Part shown: positions 23,022 through 30,074 of the stretch, in pieces
Layout: each line of letters starts with the position of its first letter
How positions within the stretch are numbered: the first letter of the stretch is position 1
From: Halalkalibacter oceani
Lineage (GTDB): Bacteria > Bacillota > Bacilli > Bacillales > Bacillaceae_D
Length of the DNA: 36,283 bases
Reading direction: 5' to 3'
NCBI RefSeq assembly: GCF_023715605.1
Contig: NZ_JAMBOL010000033.1
Coordinates: 1 to 36,283 of the forward strand
Program-made: the position numbers and the translations under genes
The notes under the pieces: model-generated
What the model was told of the DNA's origin: nothing
The model's database searches: none
The model's input: the letters and a program-made list of their open reading frames with translations, nothing else

Positions 23022-24140
23022 ATGCAAAGAACAAAGGAAACTGTAAAAAAGATTGGTTTGATTAAAGAAAATTTAAGTAAAAAATTTCTTGAACGGGAAG
23101 ATATCATTGAGGGTATTTTAATTTCCTTAATCGCCAATACAAACGTACTATTAATTGGACCACCAGGTACAGGTAAATCTGCTTTGGTCAATTCCATAGT
23201 TAAGCACATAAGCAATAGTCAGCATTTTCAATGGCTATTAACGAGGTTTACTACTCCAGAAGAAATATTTGGACCGGTTAATCTCAAAGAGCTAGAAAAT
23301 GGTAAATATAAACGAAACACTGATAATAAATTACCCCTTGCTGACGTGGCCTTTTTAGACGAAGTCTTTAAAGCAAATTCCGCTATACTCAACTCTTTAC
23401 TAACCCTTATCAACGAAAGGGTTTTCTACAACGATGGAGGTGCTGAAACATCTCCTCTTTTGTCAGTGATAGGGGCTTCTAACGAATACCCTGAGGATGA
23501 AGAATTAGGTGCTCTATTTGACCGGTTCTTATTACGATATGAAGTGGACTATATTGGTGAAGATCAATCATTTCTCGCCATGTTACAAGGTGGAGTTGCT
23601 CAATCAAAAGTACTAATAAGCATAGAAGAGATTAATGAATTGTCAGAAGCAGCGGAGTTTATTAATATTCCTGCAGCTGTTCTGAATAGCTTAATCACAG
23701 TAAGACAAGAGCTAAAAAAAGAAGGGATGCGCCCATCAGATAGACGCTTTCGTCAATGTTTAAATCTACTACGGGTAAAAGCTTTATTAGACGATAGAGC
23801 AGCTGTCGAGCCAAAAGACCTCCTTATATTAAAGGACGTCTTATGGGAGGAACCTGAACAAATGAAAGATGTACAAGAGATCATTTTGGAGCATGCAACT
23901 GATCCGATTACAAAGATGTTGCAAAGCTTCCAGAACGATGCTAATGAGTTATGGACTTATGCCCAACAAGGAACTCAAGAATCAATTGAAACAATTGAAA
24001 AGTATAAGCGCATCTTGAATGAGCTACAAGATGCTTTGAAGAACAACCCTAATCGAGAGTCAGAAATTAAACCTGTCATTGAGCAGTTTTCGAATGCTCT
24101 GAGACAGTTAACAAACGTTGCTTTAGGAATTTCAAACTAA
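23022..24140 (+). CDS. MoxR-type AAA+ ATPase
   Basis: Encodes 372 aa with AAGGAGAATGAATT upstream. Walker A GPPGTGKS (46-53), Walker B VAFLDE (109-114), sensor 1 IGASNEYP (about 155) and the LFDRF motif (about 170) with the MoxR arginine finger are intact, so it should be an active hexameric ATPase. The C-terminal lid and a helical tail (from about 290) follow. MoxR proteins work as chaperones with a VWA partner, which is encoded 24 nt downstream (RavA-ViaA style). Closest in motif layout to the RavA branch. Confidence 0.92.
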   Translation: MQRTKETVKKIGLIKENLSKKFLEREDIIEGILISLIANTNVLLIGPPGTGKSALVNSIVKHISNSQHFQWLLTRFTTPEEIFGPVNLKELENGKYKRNTDNKLPLADVAFLDEVFKANSAILNSLLTLINERVFYNDGGAETSPLLSVIGASNEYPEDEELGALFDRFLLRYEVDYIGEDQSFLAMLQGGVAQSKVLISIEEINELSEAAEFINIPAAVLNSLITVRQELKKEGMRPSDRRFRQCLNLLRVKALLDDRAAVEPKDLLILKDVLWEEPEQMKDVQEIILEHATDPITKMLQSFQNDANELWTYAQQGTQESIETIEKYKRILNELQDALKNNPNRESEIKPVIEQFSNALRQLTNVALGISN

Positions 24141-24164
24141 AAACTTCGTAAGGAGGTTAGCTAT

Positions 24165-25697
24165 ATGCTATCAAGAAGAGATTTTCAGATAGGAGCAGAT
24201 GAAGTGGTCATAAATAGTGACAACTTCGACCGGAGAAACTTTGGGGGCCTTTTAAAAAAGGCTCCTAATTTATTAAAATTAGCAAGCAAAGGGAAAGGGA
24301 TTTATCCGGGCTTCATTCCTTTACTAAGTGACGTATATAGCGCTTTGTATAAGGTGAAGCCACTCATTAAAGATGAAGAGGTAATTGATGACCTCTTAAG
24401 AGGTAATTATCAGTTTATGAGCCAGATAATGCAGGATTCGGAATTCTCAAGCTTAAGAAAGGATTCCATTTTTGATGACCTTACATCAGCTCTAGGAACG
24501 CTTCACTACGGCCAGGAGTTACACGGCTGGATAGAATCAAAAGTAGAACAAGATAATGAGTTGCGTGAGCAATTAGCAGAAGCTCTAAAAAGTCAGAAAG
24601 AGCTTAATAAACATAAGGATCAACTAGAAAAGGCTAACCAAGATCTTAATGAGGATAAAGCTGGAGCTTCGAAAAGAGCGAATAATGCTCAAAAAAAGGT
24701 TGAACAGAAAAAAAATGAGTTACAAAATACCCTGCAAGAGATAAATAAACGTTTTTCTGAGGCGATCCAAGGTGATTCAAGTGCATCATTTCAAGCAGCA
24801 TTAACACAAGCTGCAGCAAAAGCCAAAGAAGAAAATACATTAGTACAAAATCTATTAAGTGGGGCAGGAATTGGAAGTAAAGATATTCAAAAGGTCCCAC
24901 TTCAAGAGAAATTGCAACTTGCAGAGCAACTGAGAAAAAGCAGTAAGTTCAAAAATATTGCGCAGTGGGCAGGCCGCTTCAAATCCATTGCTAAGAAAAA
25001 AAGAAAAACAAAAGTAAAAGAAAGTGTAGAACGCGGGGGCATCATACCAGGTAATGACTTAGAACGTTTATTACCGCAAGAGATGATGAATTTTCAGCAT
25101 CAGTCAACAAGACTTGATTTTCTACGGCGTTTTGTTGAAAATGAAACGTTAATGTTCGAAAAGAGTGGGAAATCAGAGGCTGGGAAAGGACCCATCATCC
25201 TTTGCTTAGACCAGTCAGGGTCTATGAAAGGGTTAGACGATCAAAGCAAGGGGTTTACTCTTGCAATGGCGATGATCGCTAAAAAAGAGAAGAGAGATTT
25301 TGTTTATATCCCTTTTGATAATAGGGCTATAAAAAAAGAATACAATAAAGGAAAAATAAACGGTGATGAATTAATTTTAATGGCCACATCGTTTTTAGGC
25401 GGGGGTACTAAATTTTACCCGGCATTAAATATGAGTATGGAGGCTATAAAAACATACAAAAATGCAGATGTTTTATTTGTTACAGACGGTGAGCCTTCCG
25501 ACCGTCAAAAATTAATAAAGCACAAAAATGAACTGTTGGCATTCAAAAAGAAGCATCATGTATCCATTATGAGTGTCTTAATTGGCGATCATGCGGACAA
25601 AGATGCTGTTGAAATCTTTTCGGATGAAATCATGTCTGCAAAAGATTTTATGGATGCACAAATGATGGAAAGAGCATTCAATCTAAATCTAAAATAA
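24165..25697 (+). CDS. VWA-domain protein with coiled coil, partner of MoxR
   Basis: Encodes 510 aa with AAGGAGGT upstream. Residues 1-130 are helical, about 135-200 a Lys/Glu-rich coiled coil, about 290-340 a linker, and about 342-500 the VWA domain with a complete MIDAS: DQSGS (about 349), Thr in GGGTKFYP (about 414) and TDGEPSD (about 441). This is the ViaA/CoxE layout: helical region then C-terminal VWA. VWA proteins bind targets through a metal ion, and MoxR drives the cycle. The target is unknown. Confidence 0.9.
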   Translation: MLSRRDFQIGADEVVINSDNFDRRNFGGLLKKAPNLLKLASKGKGIYPGFIPLLSDVYSALYKVKPLIKDEEVIDDLLRGNYQFMSQIMQDSEFSSLRKDSIFDDLTSALGTLHYGQELHGWIESKVEQDNELREQLAEALKSQKELNKHKDQLEKANQDLNEDKAGASKRANNAQKKVEQKKNELQNTLQEINKRFSEAIQGDSSASFQAALTQAAAKAKEENTLVQNLLSGAGIGSKDIQKVPLQEKLQLAEQLRKSSKFKNIAQWAGRFKSIAKKKRKTKVKESVERGGIIPGNDLERLLPQEMMNFQHQSTRLDFLRRFVENETLMFEKSGKSEAGKGPIILCLDQSGSMKGLDDQSKGFTLAMAMIAKKEKRDFVYIPFDNRAIKKEYNKGKINGDELILMATSFLGGGTKFYPALNMSMEAIKTYKNADVLFVTDGEPSDRQKLIKHKNELLAFKKKHHVSIMSVLIGDHADKDAVEIFSDEIMSAKDFMDAQMMERAFNLNLK

Positions 25698-25714
25698 GAA
25701 GGGATTGTTGTTAG

Positions 25715-26170
25715 ATGAAACAAGAAGTATTTCTACTTAACAAAAAAGTACGCCTTTTTGGTGATGAATATGTCAATGTGCATATAAAAGAAGCACGAAT
25801 TATTGATGAGGCAAACAATATAGGAGATTTTAAAGGTCAAATCGATATCGTTTATCCTTTCGCTGGTTATGATTTAGATTTAACATTAGATATTCACATC
25901 GAAAAAGCATCTGATGATTGGATATGGGAGACTGACGCAGTATTCAGAGTTCCCTTTTCGGAAGAAATAATCACACTTAATGAACTATACCACGACAGTT
26001 TTCATAAGCTAGAGGAAAAAAAGTGTCGAAATATAATTATAGATTATGGAAAGTGTTCATGTGGGGGCTCGTTGTGGCCCATGTATGATGAGTTTCCTAG
26101 GTGGATTCATTACTGCGACAGTTGTGATACCAGGCAAGAAGAGCCTGGCTATTCACCGCTGGCAAATTAA
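25715..26170 (+). CDS. Zinc-ribbon protein, copy 1 of a duplicated gene
   Basis: Encodes 151 aa. Residues 1-95 are strand-rich (VNVHIKEARIID, GQIDIVYPFAGY, RVPFSEEIITLNELY); residues about 116-142 hold a zinc ribbon, CSCGG and CDSC. It is clearly homologous to the gene at 27154, with long identical runs, for example VHIKEARII and RVPFSEEIITL. A methylase gene lies between the two copies. Family not recognised. Confidence 0.75.
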   Translation: MKQEVFLLNKKVRLFGDEYVNVHIKEARIIDEANNIGDFKGQIDIVYPFAGYDLDLTLDIHIEKASDDWIWETDAVFRVPFSEEIITLNELYHDSFHKLEEKKCRNIIIDYGKCSCGGSLWPMYDEFPRWIHYCDSCDTRQEEPGYSPLAN

Positions 26171-26191
26171 AAAATTGCAATATAGGGTGGA

Positions 26192-26214
26192 GTGATTGGC
26201 GTTATGCCAGTCAC
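26192..26214 (+). repeat. Hairpin duplicated with the zinc-ribbon gene
   Basis: GTGATTGGC (26192-26200) pairs with GCCAGTCAC (26206-26214). A related hairpin, GTTATTGG/CCAGTCAC (27611-27618/27626-27633), stands at the same place after copy 2, so the duplication included the 3' flank. The nearby CCAGTCACTTTA is identical in both. Confidence 0.6.
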
Positions 26215-26261
26215 TTTAATCATTTAATTGGACTATAAACTAAAAGGGAAGTGAGAGTATA

Positions 26262-27134
26262 ATGCAATCAATCATTAGTTATCCTGATCGGGGTCATTGG
26301 GGTGATTCTTCTTATAGGGGAAACACATCTGGCCACGTCATAAAGGACCTAATTAAGCAATTTTACCCTAACTCCCAACCGAAAAAATTTATTGAAGTTT
26401 TTTCAGGTGGAGGTACTGGGAAAGACGTTGCTATTGAATTAGGAATTAAAAATAGTATCCATCTTGATTTGAATACGGGATGGAATGCATTAACAGATGA
26501 TATTCCTTACGGAAGTGACTTTATTTTTAGCCATCCACCGTATTGGCATATAGTGAGCTACCAACGCTACAACAATGCTCATAAAGATGACCTATCCTTG
26601 GATATGTCCTACGAGGAATTTATTTCAAAATTGGATAGAGTAAATGCAAAGATATATCAATCACTACTCAATGGTGGTAGACACGCCATTCTGATAGGTG
26701 ATATCAGAAAAAAGGGCCGGTATTACAGCATTATAAAGGATATGACATGGCTCGGTGATCTCGAATCACATATTATTAAGAGGCAACATAATTGCCTTTC
26801 AGATAAAAAATGTTACGTCAGAAACTTTATACCCATTATCCATGAACACATTTTGGTCTTCAAAAAGAACAAAGTGTGGGAGGTACAGATAAAAAGTACT
26901 GTCACAAAGAGCTTTGATTTGCGTGAATTTAAACATATTACTTGGCGTGATCTTATACAAGGAGCGTTGGATTATTTAGGAGGAAAAGCTTCCCTACAAG
27001 ATATTTACACCCTTATTGAGGGTAGCCAAAAAACTATCTCTAATAACCACTGGAAGGAAAAAATACGCCAGACATTGCAACTTCATGATAATTTTATTTC
27101 TGTCGATCGTGGTGTTTGGAAATTAACTTATTAA
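26262..27134 (+). CDS. DNA methyltransferase with C-terminal winged helix
   Basis: Encodes 290 aa. Motif I is VFSGGGTG (46-53), an acidic residue ends the next strand (HLDLN, 67-71), and the catalytic motif IV is SHPPYW (90-95), close to the SPPYW of N4-cytosine/N6-adenine enzymes. Residues about 220-290 read as a winged helix (ALDYLGGKASLQDIYTLIEG, ending FISVDRGVWKLTY), as in HARE-HTH-like modules that read modified DNA or chromatin. No nuclease partner is adjacent. Insertion between the two zinc-ribbon copies suggests they came as a set. Confidence 0.82.
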   Translation: MQSIISYPDRGHWGDSSYRGNTSGHVIKDLIKQFYPNSQPKKFIEVFSGGGTGKDVAIELGIKNSIHLDLNTGWNALTDDIPYGSDFIFSHPPYWHIVSYQRYNNAHKDDLSLDMSYEEFISKLDRVNAKIYQSLLNGGRHAILIGDIRKKGRYYSIIKDMTWLGDLESHIIKRQHNCLSDKKCYVRNFIPIIHEHILVFKKNKVWEVQIKSTVTKSFDLREFKHITWRDLIQGALDYLGGKASLQDIYTLIEGSQKTISNNHWKEKIRQTLQLHDNFISVDRGVWKLTY

Positions 27135-27153
27135 AAAAATAGGGGGTTTGGTC

Positions 27154-27597
27154 ATGAAACATGAAGTATTTCAATTTGAAAAACGTGTACACCTTATAGG
27201 TGATGAATATGTCTATGTGCATATAAAAGAAGCACGAATCATTGAAGAGGCAAGCAATAAAGGAGATTTTATAGGACAAATTGATATTGTTTATCCATTT
27301 GCTGGTTATAATCTAGAATTAACATTAGATATTACCATGGATAAATCGAGCGTAGAGTGGGAATGGGACGCCGGTTTCAGAGTTCCATTTTCGGAAGAAA
27401 TAATCACACTTAGTGAACTATATTTAGAACAACAAATGATATTAGAATACGAAAAGTACGAAACTAGGAATTATGAAAAGTGCTCTTGTGGTGGTTACAT
27501 GATGCCAATGTATGACGAGTTTCCTAGTTGGATTCATTACTGCGACACGTGTGATTGTAGGAATGAAAATTACGATCACTCACCATTGCCATATTAA
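27154..27597 (+). CDS. Zinc-ribbon protein, copy 2 of a duplicated gene
   Basis: Encodes 147 aa from the ATG at 27154 behind AGGGGGTTTGGTC. It is a paralogue of the gene at 25715 over its full length, with the same strand-rich N-terminal domain and a C-terminal ribbon (CSCGG and CDTC). Copies differ mostly between residues 65 and 115. The last residues SPL(A/P) are kept. Probably the two paralogues have different partners. Confidence 0.75.
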   Translation: MKHEVFQFEKRVHLIGDEYVYVHIKEARIIEEASNKGDFIGQIDIVYPFAGYNLELTLDITMDKSSVEWEWDAGFRVPFSEEIITLSELYLEQQMILEYEKYETRNYEKCSCGGYMMPMYDEFPSWIHYCDTCDCRNENYDHSPLPY

Positions 27598-27698
27598 ACA
27601 GAAGGGTGAAGTTATTGGATTATTACCAGTCACTTTATCATTTATATGGAAAATAAACAAAAAAGGGAACTTTAATATTAATTTTAAGGAGGATTATC

Positions 27699-27890
27699 AT
27701 GAAAGAGTTCAGCATTGAACGGATGAAAAAATTAGAAGAGCATGATGCATATGTAAGGTGGTTGGTAAAAGACTTAAAAAGAAGAAACCCCTCTACAAGT
27801 TTAGAGGAAATAATGAAAATAGTTTTCAACACAATCATGGAAGATCGTCATATGCTAGCAGCTTACAACTCACTAGAGACAGGGAAGTAA
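27699..27890 (+). CDS. Small helical protein, unknown
   Basis: Encodes 63 aa with AAGGAGGATTATC before the ATG. Starts MKEFSIERMKKLEEHDAYVR; wholly helical, charged. No family recognised. Sits 15 nt before the DUF5983-like gene. Confidence 0.6.
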   Translation: MKEFSIERMKKLEEHDAYVRWLVKDLKRRNPSTSLEEIMKIVFNTIMEDRHMLAAYNSLETGK

Positions 27891-27905
27891 AAGGAGGAAT
27901 TTAGA

Positions 27906-28184
27906 ATGGAGATATCAAAGATGTTAACACTCTCAACAATTCATTTATCACTCGAGAGTTTAAAGCTCTTAAATTTGGGTGAAACGGACATGATAAGCTA
28001 TGAGAAAGAAGGTTATGGATGGTTTATCTATCTAGGAGACGAGTATTTTCATAACATTATTGAGGAGTTACCTCAAGATATCAAAAGACTTGCTGAGGTA
28101 GCCCGGGAAAACGATTGCTTATGGATATGTTTAGATGGTGATGGACCAGTTATGGACAATTTAGACGTGTATAGTCATTATTAA
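27906..28184 (+). CDS. DUF5983-like protein
   Basis: Encodes 92 aa with AAAAGGAGGAATTTAGA upstream. MLTLSTIHLSLESLKLL, YGWFIYLGDEYF, the proline-aspartate helix and CLWICLDGDGP match the pattern of the DUF5983 family of plasmid and phage proteins: a start with TLSTAH, a YGWFVYV strand, and a WLxLDxDG strand. Function of the family is unknown. Last gene of the operon, ended by a terminator. Confidence 0.7.
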   Translation: MEISKMLTLSTIHLSLESLKLLNLGETDMISYEKEGYGWFIYLGDEYFHNIIEELPQDIKRLAEVARENDCLWICLDGDGPVMDNLDVYSHY

Positions 28185-28190
28185 TGGGGG

Positions 28191-28215
28191 CCCCTACTTG
28201 GTAGGGGTTCTTTTT
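28191..28215 (+). terminator. Intrinsic terminator of the MoxR/VWA operon
   Basis: CCCCTAC-TTG-GTAGGGG (28191-28207), then TTCTTTTT. Confidence 0.85.
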
Positions 28216-28236
28216 CGGTCAAACGTATGCTATAAT
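28208..28236 (+). promoter_or_regulatory. Promoter of the methylase/helicase operon
   Basis: Extended -10 TGCTATAAT (28228-28236); the -35 (TTCTTT, 28208-28213) is weak and overlaps the upstream terminator tail. Confidence 0.7.
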
Positions 28237-28242
28237 TTCTAT

Positions 28243-28421
28243 ATGTAGTTTATTGATTAACTGAATTCTCCTTTCTGTACCGGAAAGCAGGGATAAGTCA
28301 GTGTTGCTTTAAATTCTTATTTGGGTACATACATTCCGATTGTTCGCTGAATGAAAGTGACCTGTTTATTCAAAACATTCTATACTAAAACATGACCATT
28401 TTGTCTTATATATAACGCAAT
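28243..28421 (+). promoter_or_regulatory. Structured RNA leader, copy C (divergent)
   Basis: ACTGA 28260-28264 pairs with TCAGT 28298-28302 and encloses CTTTC 28271-28275 with GAAAG 28283-28287. A U-rich strand with TTTAAATTCTTAT follows, then CATTC 28332-28336 with GAATG 28349-28353. All three helices differ in sequence from copies A and D but keep position and pairing. Terminator at 28422. Confidence 0.6.
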
Positions 28422-28468
28422 AGGCGTATCGAAAATCATGATTTGTGATTATCGATACGCCTTTTTTG
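28422..28468 (+). terminator. Leader terminator, copy C
   Basis: GGCGTATCGA (28423-28432) with TCGATACGCC (28452-28461), one unpaired A on each side, inner stem AATCA/TGATT, then TTTTTT. Same architecture as the terminator of copy B. Confidence 0.88.
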
Positions 28469-28504
28469 CGTTTTTATAAATCTAAATTACTAGGAGGAGG
28501 GGAA

Positions 28505-28777
28505 ATGGACACAAACCAGTTGCAAGTTGTCTCACTTCCAATCATATCGACTGATTGGGGAGAGGCTAATTGGAACCCGATGGTCAGGGCCTATGGTATT
28601 AAAACAGGAAGAAGGGCGAAGTGTAAATCGTGTGTATTCCTTAAAAAAACTCAAGGAATGTATACATGCAGCCTTCAACTTCCTATACACCACAATCCTG
28701 ACTGGCGCGCTTGTTTGCGCTACGAAAAAAAAAGAAAAAAAGAAAGGATGTTGGAAAATGGCAAGGTTAGCATCTGA
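28505..28777 (+). CDS. Small cysteine-rich protein
   Basis: Encodes 90 aa; ATG 28505 behind AGGAGGAGGGGAA. Central cysteines CKSC, then C in YTCSLQ and C in WRACLRY, arranged C-x2-C-x10-C-x17-C, suit a small zinc or iron-sulfur site. Basic C-terminus (KKRKKERM). It overlaps the next gene by 20 nt. Resembles short Cys proteins found beside phage methylases; not identified. Confidence 0.65.
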   Translation: MDTNQLQVVSLPIISTDWGEANWNPMVRAYGIKTGRRAKCKSCVFLKKTQGMYTCSLQLPIHHNPDWRACLRYEKKRKKERMLENGKVSI

Positions 28778-29810
28778 GGCAAAAGCAGGTTTTTACCCTA
28801 CACCGATTATAGAAATGGAGCTTATATGCAGTAAACTAAAAATACCACATAATCAGACACAAGAAACTTATAATATTTTGGATCCGTGCGCAGGTATGGG
28901 AGATGCGATCGTGGTGGCCCAGCGAGCCTTGAGTCAGTCCGGTGCTACTGTAAAGTCATATGGGATTGAAATTGAAGAAACAAGAGCGATCGCAGCCCAG
29001 GGTAAAGTCGATAGCCTACTTCATTGTAGCTATGACGAAGCACGAATGTCACAGGAAGCATTTTCGCTTCTATACCTTAATCCTCCGTTTCAAGAAATGG
29101 GGGGAGAAAGGATGGAAAAAATCTTCTTGGAGGATTTAACAGAGGATAGACTTGGTCCTGGAGGAATCCTAGTGTTCAATATTCCTCAGCCTATTTTAAA
29201 AAAATGCGCTAAGCTTTTAGCCAGCCGCTTTATTGATTTATCTGTCTACCGATTTACTGATGATCACTTTGATGCATACAAGCAAGTGATTGTATTTGGA
29301 CGGAGGCGTCAAAAAGGCTTTAGAAAAGAACATGAAAGAGCATATCAACAAAAAATGGAGGAAAGGTTGCAAGTCATTTCTCAAATGCCAAAGGATAAAC
29401 TACCTAGCCTTGATCGAGTAGATGATATCGTTTATGAGCTATCACCGGCACCTAAAAAATTGATGTCATTTTACTCTACTAAAGTTACTATGAATGATAT
29501 TTTAAATAACCAGGGTCTTGACCAGGAGGTCAAGTTATTGATTCGAGACTTCGAAGAAGTCCAAAATAACACAAAAAAATTAGAACCAGCGTTGCCTTTG
29601 CAGACGGCTCATTTAGCAGCTGCACTTCAATCAGGTTATGTTCCTGAACAAATGGGAGCAGATCACCTGCTGGTAAGTCGTACACAACATGTAGAGTCAG
29701 AGCGTACTCAGATAAGCGCTCGAAGCGAAAAGGAGCAAAGAGTCACAACTTATAGTACCAAAAACACGATGCGTATTTTTTCAAAAAAAGGCATCGTAGA
29801 CTTAGGGTAA
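28758..29810 (+). CDS. DUF6094-like N6-adenine methyltransferase
   Basis: Encodes 350 aa. ATG 28758 follows AAAGGATG; longer readings upstream run through the previous gene in another frame. FYPTP (12-16), motif I LDPCAGMGDA (41-50) and catalytic NPPF (108-111) mark a class I SAM-dependent N6-adenine methylase with early gamma-type order. The last 120 residues are helical and charged. Such methylases are regular neighbours of large SNF2 helicases on Gram-positive mobile elements, as here. Confidence 0.82.
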   Translation: MARLASEAKAGFYPTPIIEMELICSKLKIPHNQTQETYNILDPCAGMGDAIVVAQRALSQSGATVKSYGIEIEETRAIAAQGKVDSLLHCSYDEARMSQEAFSLLYLNPPFQEMGGERMEKIFLEDLTEDRLGPGGILVFNIPQPILKKCAKLLASRFIDLSVYRFTDDHFDAYKQVIVFGRRRQKGFRKEHERAYQQKMEERLQVISQMPKDKLPSLDRVDDIVYELSPAPKKLMSFYSTKVTMNDILNNQGLDQEVKLLIRDFEEVQNNTKKLEPALPLQTAHLAAALQSGYVPEQMGADHLLVSRTQHVESERTQISARSEKEQRVTTYSTKNTMRIFSKKGIVDLG

Positions 29811-29824
29811 GGAGGATCTTAAAT

Positions 29825-29911
29825 ATGAATTATATGACTTTAGAGGAATCTAAAAAGCCTTGGAGCAAGGTGACAGAGTGCTATTTCACTATTACGTTGT
29901 TATGGCCATAG
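29825..29911 (+). CDS. Tiny ORF after the methylase
   Basis: A 28 aa ORF, MNYMTLEESKKPWSKVTECY and a short end, with AAGGAGG at 29809-29815. May be a real peptide, a leader, or the start of a truncated gene. No family. Confidence 0.35.
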   Translation: MNYMTLEESKKPWSKVTECYFTITLLWP

Positions 29912-29982
29912 GTTAGATGTAAGGCATGTTACTAGACTTTCGAGTTTACTAAACTAAAAATACCAATATTTATAATACAAAG
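29912..29982. other. Gap with a possible internal promoter
   Basis: TATAAT near 29971-29976 lacks a good -35, so an internal promoter before the helicase is possible but weak. No gene. Confidence 0.3.
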
Positions 29983-30070
29983 GAGGGAAGCCCTTCCTGT
30001 TCAGAAAGCTAGTGAACAGAGAGGGGCATTCCCTTATCTCTGTTCATCAACCTGAACAGAGGGCATATGA
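29983..30070 (+). promoter_or_regulatory. Four-segment RNA switch over the helicase ribosome site
   Basis: Segment 1 CTGTTCA (29997-30003), segment 2 TGAACAGAGA (30013-30022), segment 3 TCTCTGTTCA (30037-30046), segment 4 TGAACAGAG (30053-30061). 1 pairs with 2, 2 with 3, or 3 with 4, each perfectly over 7-10 bp, so the folds exclude each other. Segment 4 carries AGAGGG, the ribosome site of the helicase at 30071. Fold 3:4 should block translation and fold 2:3 free it. Confidence 0.7.
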
Positions 30071-30074
30071 ATGA
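30012..30074 (+). CDS. Possible 20 aa leader peptide of the helicase gene
   Basis: A GTG at 30012 opens MNREGHSLISVHQPEQRAYE; its TGA overlaps the helicase ATG (ATGA). Ribosomes on it would disrupt segments 2 and 3 of the RNA switch. The start has no strong ribosome site (AAAGGAGGG is 20 nt away), so translation is unproven. Confidence 0.35.
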   Translation: MNREGHSLISVHQPEQRAYE

